Source: Pseudomonadota bacterium (lineage in GTDB: Bacteria > Pseudomonadota > Gammaproteobacteria > Steroidobacterales > Steroidobacteraceae). From it: a stretch of 40,501 nucleotides of DNA. Numbering within the stretch: the stretch's first letter is position 1; every line of letters begins with the position of its first letter. Both the position numbers and the translations under genes were made by a program. Location: contig JABBNZ010000033.1 in the NCBI GenBank assembly GCA_019352035.1, positions 1 to 40,501 on the forward strand. The letters are read 5' to 3'. Shown one piece after another: positions 36,141 to 40,501 of this stretch. Below the pieces are notes generated by a model. That model worked only from the letters and a program-made list of their open reading frames with translations. It was not told the origin of the DNA and did no database searches.

Positions 36141-36578
36141 ATGGACTCGAGCGGGGCCCTGGCCACTGAATCCGTCTCGGCGCGCTGCCAGCAGCGTCTC
36201 GCCGACTGCGGGATTCGGCCAACCGCCCAGCGTGTACGGATCGCTTCGCTCCTCTTGTCCGCTCCGCAGCACCTGTCCGCGGAGCAGATCCTCGCCAATC
36301 TGCGCTCCTCCGGGGCGCGGGTCTCGAAGGCGACGGTCTACAACACGCTGAAGCTCTTCGCCTCCCACGGCCTCATCCGCCTGCTCTCGGTCGACGGCAT
36401 CCGCGCGTGGTTCGACTCGAACGTCGCCGCTCACTATCACTTCCACGACACCTCGAGCGGCGCCCTGATCGACGTCCCCGTTCCCGAGGTCGAGTTCAGC
36501 CGCCTGCCTCCCGCCCCGCCCGGGACGGAGGTGGAAGGCATCGACCTGGTAATCCGCCTGCGCAGGAAAGCTTCTTAA
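36141..36578 (+). CDS. Fur-family regulator, Irr-like
   Basis: The 145-residue protein has the Fur winged helix (RPTAQRVRIASLLL, then SAEQILANL, SKATVYNTLKLFASHGLI) and a short dimerisation part with HYHFHDTSSGALIDV. In Fur and Zur this position carries HHxxCxxC; here both structural cysteines are replaced (D-T-S-S), and the HxHFHD pattern recalls the His-rich site of the iron-response regulator Irr. Control of iron or peroxide genes is the family expectation; targets here are unknown. ATG 36141 is preferred over in-frame ATGs at 36132 and 36135, which lie in the -10 box. Confidence 0.85.
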   Translation: MDSSGALATESVSARCQQRLADCGIRPTAQRVRIASLLLSAPQHLSAEQILANLRSSGARVSKATVYNTLKLFASHGLIRLLSVDGIRAWFDSNVAAHYHFHDTSSGALIDVPVPEVEFSRLPPAPPGTEVEGIDLVIRLRRKAS

Positions 36579-36582
36579 GGGC

Positions 36583-36604
36583 CGCCGGGCACTCCCGCCC
36601 GGCG
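36583..36604 (+). terminator. 8-bp GC hairpin after the Fur-family gene
   Basis: CGCCGGGC pairs with GCCCGGCG around ACTCCC, starting 5 bases after the stop. No T run follows and the next gene starts 17 bases later, so it may attenuate rather than end transcription. Confidence 0.35.
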
Positions 36605-36620
36605 CGCTGGAGAACGCACC

Positions 36621-36857
36621 ATGTTCATGTACCACGGGTTCTACGGGTTCGGCGGGTTCTTCTGGCCCCTGGCGGCCATCATCGCGATCATCCCCTTCTG
36701 GCGGATCTGCGACCGGGTGGGCCTCTCCCCCTGGTTGAGCCTCCTGCTCATCGTTCCGCTCGCCAATATCATCTTCGTGTACTACGTGGCCTTCGCCGAA
36801 TGGCCGTCCCAGCGCGGCAGCTCGGGAGGCACGCCTCCCGGCCCGACCCCGATTTGA
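36621..36857 (+). CDS. small inner-membrane protein, 78 residues, unknown
   Basis: ATG 36621 has GGAG 8 bases upstream. The protein begins MFMYHGFYGFGGFFWPLAAI and has two hydrophobic helices (about 12-25 and 36-58, LSLLLIVPLANIIFVYYVAF), joined by a short basic loop (FWRICDRVG), and a Pro/Gly/Ser tail. The GLSPWLSLLLIVPLANI pattern is seen in small, uncharacterised membrane proteins. I do not recognise a function. Confidence 0.7.
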   Translation: MFMYHGFYGFGGFFWPLAAIIAIIPFWRICDRVGLSPWLSLLLIVPLANIIFVYYVAFAEWPSQRGSSGGTPPGPTPI

Positions 36858-36878
36858 GCCAGTCCGCGCCGCCAGCCG

Positions 36879-36901
36879 GCCATGGTCGCTTGGACCATGG
36901 C
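36879..36901 (+). repeat. 9-bp inverted repeat GCCATGGTC-GCTTG-GACCATGGC
   Basis: A perfect dyad six bases before the ATG of the PEBP-like lipoprotein gene, between it and the small membrane protein gene. In mRNA it would form a hairpin just before the start codon and could limit ribosome access; as DNA it could be an operator. Confidence 0.4.
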
Positions 36902-36907
36902 GGAAAC

Positions 36908-37453
36908 ATGCGTCGAGCGGCGCTCATCGGCACGGCGCTCGCGCTTGGGTGCATCGGCGGTTGCGACCGCGGCCCGAACGAGCTCGCCGCGCCGCTCGCC
37001 CTCGAGATCTCGAGCCCCGGAATCGCTGCGGGCGTGCTCGGCAAAGCCTACACCTGCGCCGGCCGGGGCATCTCGCCCGAGCTGCGCTGGGGCGCCCCGC
37101 CCGACGGAACGCGCACTCTCGCGCTCGCGGTCACCGATCTCGATGCACCCTTCGGCTACGACTTCGTCCACTGGGTCGTGTACGACATCCCCGCGAGCGA
37201 CCGCGAATTGCCCGCTGGCTTTGCCGCGCCGCGCCCAGCCCCCGGCGGGATCGAACGAGGCCGCAATGACGACGGCCATGACGGCTACTTCCCGCCCTGT
37301 CCGCCCGGGGGCGCCTCGCACCGATACGACTTCGTCCTCTATGCCCTCAATACGGTGGTGCATGCCCCGGGGCTGTCAAAGGCAAAGCTGTTCGCGGCCA
37401 TTCGCGGTCATGTCTTGGCCAAAGGCGAGCTGATCGGCCGCGGAAGCCGCTGA
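36908..37453 (+). CDS. YbhB/YbcL (PEBP-like, Raf kinase inhibitor-like) lipoprotein
   Basis: The 181-residue protein starts with a lipoprotein signal (MRRAALIGTALALGCIGGC, lipobox IGGC with C19). The mature part has the PEBP pattern: YTCAGRGISPELRWGAPPDG, LALAVTDLDAPFGYDFVHWV with the conserved DPDAP-like DLDAP, then GHDGYFPPCPPGGASHRYDF and the C-terminal helix. Bacterial PEBP proteins bind small anionic ligands; the exact role is unknown. ATG 36908 is selected since the lipoprotein signal starts there; the frame is open much further upstream (36407) but that part overlaps other genes. Confidence 0.88.
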   Translation: MRRAALIGTALALGCIGGCDRGPNELAAPLALEISSPGIAAGVLGKAYTCAGRGISPELRWGAPPDGTRTLALAVTDLDAPFGYDFVHWVVYDIPASDRELPAGFAAPRPAPGGIERGRNDDGHDGYFPPCPPGGASHRYDFVLYALNTVVHAPGLSKAKLFAAIRGHVLAKGELIGRGSR

Positions 37454-37486
37454 TGCGGGGCGGGATGCCAAAACTCCAAGCCCGGG

Positions 37487-37515
37487 GTGACGGCAGCGCC
37501 GCCAGCCGATAGAAT
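37487..37515 (+). promoter_or_regulatory. promoter of tRNA-Thr
   Basis: GTGACG (37487-37492) and TAGAAT (37510-37515) are exactly 17 bases apart, 13 bases before the tRNA. The stretch after the -10 is all G/C-rich (CGCCGCCCCG), the kind of discriminator seen at stringently controlled stable-RNA promoters. Confidence 0.55.
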
Positions 37516-37528
37516 TCGCCGCCCCGGC

Positions 37529-37604
37529 GCCGGGATAGCTCAGCTGGTAGAGCAGCGCATTCGTAATGCGCGGGTCGTAGGTTCGAATCCTATTCCCGGC
37601 ACCA
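37529..37604 (+). tRNA. tRNA-Thr (anticodon CGT), CCA encoded
   Basis: The acceptor stem is GCCGGGA/TCCCGGC, the D arm contains AGCTCAGCTGGTAGAGC, the anticodon stem GCGCA/TGCGC holds the loop TTCGTAA (anticodon CGT, reading ACG), and the T arm contains GGTTCGAATCC. ACCA is encoded. Seventy-six bases, very like E. coli thrW. No unusual bases. Confidence 0.97.
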
Positions 37605-37611
37605 TCCTAAA

Positions 37612-38223
37612 ATGACGCTCAAGAACAATAACTTGCGTCCGACTGCGGGATCGAAGGGCCGCGTCCGCGCGGCGGTCTTGCTCCTGGTCGCGGCCCTGCT
37701 GACCGCCGCTCCCGGATACGGCGCCGAAAAGCTGAAGGTCGGCGACGAGCCACCGCCCATCAACTGGCAGGTGAAACTGAACCGCTACCGCGGACGGATC
37801 GTCATGATCGCCTTCTGGGCCTCCTGGTGCCCGCCGTGCCGGCAGGAGATGGGCGTGCTCGCGCAAATCCAGCAGGCCGCAACGCGCAAGAAAGTAGTCG
37901 TATTCGCCGTCGACTACAGGGAAAGCGGCCGGCGGTTTCGAGCGCTCCAACGAGCTTTGCACGGCGCCGATTTGACGCTGCTCAGAGATCCCAGCGGGGC
38001 CATCGGCCGCAGTTACGATGTGGACTCCATCCCGCACCTGGTGATCGTGGGCCGCGACGGCCGCATCGCGGCGATCCATCTCGGCTACAGCAAGAGCGAG
38101 ATTCCCTGGCTGGTCGGAGAAATCAACTCGCTTTGGAGCGAAGCGCCGCAGTCCGCGGCAACGACGCGAAGGCGAGGCGCGCCGCTGCGCGCTGCGGGGG
38201 CGCGGCCTGGCATCAAGAAATAG
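37612..38223 (+). CDS. TlpA/ResA-like thioredoxin-fold protein, exported
   Basis: The 203-residue protein has a basic N-terminus and a hydrophobic segment (RAAVLLLVAALLTAAPGYGA, 19-38) that is a signal peptide or anchor. The thioredoxin-like domain follows, with FWASWCPPCRQEM (C73, C76), VVVFAVDYRESG, the cis-Pro loop SIPHLVIVGRDGRI and a basic C-terminal tail. It probably reduces or oxidises disulfides in the periplasm, a family-level inference. The ATG lies 7 bases after the tRNA CCA with no Shine-Dalgarno, so the mRNA probably arises from the tRNA transcript or is leaderless. Confidence 0.88.
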   Translation: MTLKNNNLRPTAGSKGRVRAAVLLLVAALLTAAPGYGAEKLKVGDEPPPINWQVKLNRYRGRIVMIAFWASWCPPCRQEMGVLAQIQQAATRKKVVVFAVDYRESGRRFRALQRALHGADLTLLRDPSGAIGRSYDVDSIPHLVIVGRDGRIAAIHLGYSKSEIPWLVGEINSLWSEAPQSAATTRRRGAPLRAAGARPGIKK

Positions 38224-38297
38224 CGCGATCCTGGAGCTTCAATGAGCTGCCCGGCGGCTGTAGGGTCGGTAGACCACTGTCTGCGGGGGCATGACCG

Positions 38298-39185
38298 GTG
38301 ACCGGGAACTTCCAGATACGAGCCGCGGCGACCAACGCGGCCGGCTCCGAATCCGCGGCCGGAATCGAGCGCGCGCTTGCGCGCAGGCTGCGGGGCGTGC
38401 GGGTCGCAACTACCGGCCATGCGCTCTTTGCCTTCACGCTGATCGGCATCGGGATCACGGGGCTTGTCGTCACCCCGCAGTTCGCTTCGATCTGGCAGTC
38501 GGTGCCGCCCGGAGTCCCTCTGCGCGGCGCTCTGGCGTGCCTCTGCGCGCTCGTGTCGCTCGCCTGCGGCGCGGGCCTGCTGCTCGAGTGCTGCGCCGCC
38601 ATGGCCTCCCGGGTGCTGTTCGGGGCCCTGCTGTCATGGCTGCTGCTGGTCAAAGGCTATTACATCGTCACCTCGCCCATGGTGGAAGGGAGCTACCAGA
38701 GCGCCGGTGAGACCGCGGTATTGGTGGCGGGCGCGTGGGTGCTGTACGCGTGGTTCACCGCCGGATGGGATCTGGCACGCATGCCTTTCGCCGTGGGCGA
38801 GCGCGGGGTGCGGCTTGCGCGGGGGCTCTACGCCCTCGCGTTGATTGCCTTCGGCCTGTCGCATTTCGTCTATCTCAATCTCACCGCCCCGCTGGTGCCG
38901 GCCTGGCTTCCAGCGCACGTGTTCTGGGCCTATTTCACCGGCGGCGCCTACCTGGCTGCGGCGGCCGCCTTGCTGACAGGAGTGCTCGCGCGCCTGGCGG
39001 CTGCGCTCTCGGCGCTGCAGATGGGCCTCTTCACGGCGCTGGTGTGGATGCCGCTCGCGGCCGCAGGGCGCCTCACCACCGGACAGTGGAGCGAGCTCGG
39101 CGTGTCGTGGGCGCTCACCGCCGCCGCGTGGGTGGTGGCCGACTCCTTCCGCGGAACGCCCTGGCTCGCCAGCGGCAGGCGCTGA
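38298..39185 (+). CDS. DoxX-like multi-pass membrane protein
   Basis: The 295-residue protein has about eight hydrophobic helices. The second half, FGLSHFVYLNLTAPLVPAWL, then FWAYFTGGAYLAAAAALLTG and RLAAALSALQMG, has the DoxX look. The first half may be a degenerate copy of the same fold. DoxX-type proteins are often tied to quinol or thiol redox, but the role here is unknown. GTG 38298 is used, with GGGGG 8 bases before it. It lies 75 bases after the thioredoxin-like gene and ends two bases before the converging MocR-type gene. Confidence 0.75.
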   Translation: MTGNFQIRAAATNAAGSESAAGIERALARRLRGVRVATTGHALFAFTLIGIGITGLVVTPQFASIWQSVPPGVPLRGALACLCALVSLACGAGLLLECCAAMASRVLFGALLSWLLLVKGYYIVTSPMVEGSYQSAGETAVLVAGAWVLYAWFTAGWDLARMPFAVGERGVRLARGLYALALIAFGLSHFVYLNLTAPLVPAWLPAHVFWAYFTGGAYLAAAAALLTGVLARLAAALSALQMGLFTALVWMPLAAAGRLTTGQWSELGVSWALTAAAWVVADSFRGTPWLASGRR

Positions 39186-39187
39186 TC

Positions 39188-40501
39188 CTAATCCCGCCCC
39201 GGCGCCTCCTGCGCCGCGAGCGCATCGAGACACTCCCCAAGCAGCCCGGCCGCCCGCTCGAGCGCCTCCGCCGACAATCCCGCGTACCCGAGAATCAGCC
39301 CGGGATGCTCCGGGAGCCTGCGGTAGTACGGATGAATGGGATAAAGCCCCAGACTGCGCTCGATGCCGAGCTCCACCAGCCGCTTGATCTGCGGCAACTT
39401 CACGCGCGGCAGCCAGACGACGACATGCGTGCCGGCATGGGTGTCCTGCACGAGGACTCGCTCGCCTCCATGGCGCCGCAGCGAATTGATGAAGACCGTG
39501 CGGCGGCGGTCGAGCTCGGCGACAGTCCGGCGCAGGTACTTCTCGAACTGGCGGCTGTGCAGGAAGGCGGCCAGGGCCGCCTGTTCCACCGACGGACTGC
39601 CCAGATCGTCGAATCGCTTGACCCGGCAGAGGTCCTCGCGGATGCCCGGCGGACAGACGATGAAGCCCAGGCGCAGCGAGGGGAACAGGGTCTTGGAGAA
39701 CGTCCCCACGTAGATGACACGGCCGGAGAAATCCAGCGAGCGCAGCGCCGCGACGGGGCGCTCGCGAAAATGGAATTCGCTGTTGTAGTCATCCTCCAGG
39801 ATCCAGCTGCCCTGGCGGGAGGCGATGTCGAGCAGCTCGATGCGCCGCTCGAGACTCATGACCGCTCCGGAGGGAAACTGATCCGACGGTGAGACGCAGA
39901 TCAGCCTCGCCCCGTGCCGGGCCAGCTCGGAGATGACCATTCCGTTGCCATCGGTGCGCACGCTGACGACACGGCCGCCGTGCGCAATCAGCGCCTGCAT
40001 CAGGTAGAGGTAGTGCGGATCCTCGATCGCCACCGTGTCGCCTTCATCGAGCACCGCCCGCGCGGCCACCGTGATCGCCTGCTGCGTCCCGCCGACGATC
40101 AGAATGTCGCGGTCCGCGCAGACCACCCCGCGCCGGCGCGCGAGGTACTCGGCAATCGCGGCGCGCAGCGGCGCGAAACCTTGCGAGTCGGGGTACCGCG
40201 GTCCCGCGATCCGCGCGGCGGCCGCGAGCTTTCGGCTCCACGAGCGCATCATTTCCACATCGCAGGGCGGGTCGCAGTGCAGGTCGTAGCGCAGGCCCTC
40301 GCGTAGCCGCCCCAGGGTGCTCGGCCCCAGGCTTCTCAGCCGTGCCGCGTAGCGCGACTGCGGCGGCGCAGCCGCCGGCGGCGAGGTGAACCCGGCCGGC
40401 AGCGAGATCTGCGCCACCTGGGTTCCGGATCGCTCGTGGGCGGTCGTGAGCTGCTCGGCGCGCAGGATCTCGTAGGCCGTCATGACCGTGTTGCGCGACA
40501 G
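39188..40501 (-). CDS. MocR/PdxR-type GntR regulator with aminotransferase domain (5' end outside window)
   Basis: The frame is open to the right edge, where it reads LSRNTVMTAYEILRAEQL, the recognition-helix region of a GntR winged helix; the start codon is outside. At least 437 residues are seen, with a linker (about 20-55 after that) and a fold-type I PLP domain: GLRYDLHCDPPCDVEMMRSW, YPDSQGFAPLRAAIAEYLARRRG, GGTQQAITVAARAVLDEGD, EDDYNSEFHF and the PLP Lys in GTFSKTLFPSLRLGF. Regulators of this sort respond to PLP or amines. The target gene is probably on the far side of the missing end. Confidence 0.9.
   Translation of the reverse strand: MSRNTVMTAYEILRAEQLTTAHERSGTQVAQISLPAGFTSPPAAAPPQSRYAARLRSLGPSTLGRLREGLRYDLHCDPPCDVEMMRSWSRKLAAAARIAGPRYPDSQGFAPLRAAIAEYLARRRGVVCADRDILIVGGTQQAITVAARAVLDEGDTVAIEDPHYLYLMQALIAHGGRVVSVRTDGNGMVISELARHGARLICVSPSDQFPSGAVMSLERRIELLDIASRQGSWILEDDYNSEFHFRERPVAALRSLDFSGRVIYVGTFSKTLFPSLRLGFIVCPPGIREDLCRVKRFDDLGSPSVEQAALAAFLHSRQFEKYLRRTVAELDRRRTVFINSLRRHGGERVLVQDTHAGTHVVVWLPRVKLPQIKRLVELGIERSLGLYPIHPYYRRLPEHPGLILGYAGLSAEALERAAGLLGECLDALAAQEAPGRD

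Overview
This is a GC-rich (roughly two-thirds G+C), gene-dense chromosomal window. Its gene neighbourhoods are typical of Gammaproteobacteria: DUF2066 divergent from purM-purN-DUF3108, metG-rsxB-nth-DUF1841, mrp-dcd, pyrC-rnt next to grxD, and aceE-aceF-lpdA with lipoyl-bearing Lpd. An uncultured or little-studied member near the Xanthomonadales/Nevskiales/Steroidobacter side is a reasonable inference from gene order, not a proof. I see no CRISPR array, intact insertion sequence, prophage or rRNA. One tRNA (Thr, anticodon CGT) is present.

Layout. 1-3401: a cut-off DUF2066 protein (minus), then purM, purN and a DUF3108 protein (plus). 3404-3912: wreck of a hybrid histidine kinase. 3989-6297: mrp/apbC and a long-form dCTP deaminase (minus, stop and start overlapping by one base). 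6575-11371: an unusual set of a HEAT-repeat/Ser-Thr kinase fusion followed by two PilT-family ATPases, with a hairpin-rich REP-like spacer between kinase and ATPases. 11635-15513: metG, orphan soluble RsxB, nth and DUF1841. 15535-15890: wreck of an S9-type peptidase. 15972-23783: the pyruvate dehydrogenase operon (aceE, aceF, lpdA) followed on the same strand by an ABC permease and ATPase. 23843-27305: M17 aminopeptidase, pyrC and rnt, each joined by an ATGA overlap. 27298-27850: DUF1289 and monothiol glutaredoxin (minus). 27914-28801: nadC.

28830-33188 looks like an accessory lipid island: a cytochrome P450 coupled to a fatty acyl-AMP ligase with a C-terminal carrier domain (minus), divergent from a DUF374 acyltransferase (plus), with several dyad sequences between them. 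33411-36578: a GAF/PAS/PAS/GGDEF/EAL protein and an Irr-like Fur-family regulator. 36621-39185: a small membrane protein, a PEBP-like lipoprotein, tRNA-Thr, a TlpA-like thioredoxin and a DoxX-like membrane protein. 39188-40501: a MocR/PdxR-type regulator cut off by the window edge.

How the genes work together. Most are housekeeping: purine and pyrimidine nucleotide synthesis, Fe-S carrier, tRNA charging, DNA repair, pyruvate oxidation and NAD synthesis. The parts most likely to hold new biology are the HEAT-kinase/PilT/PilT module and the P450/acyl-AMP-ligase-ACP/acyltransferase island. Two genes are reduced to their two ends by large internal deletions, and several genes have a -10-like box so close to the ATG that leaderless mRNAs are likely.
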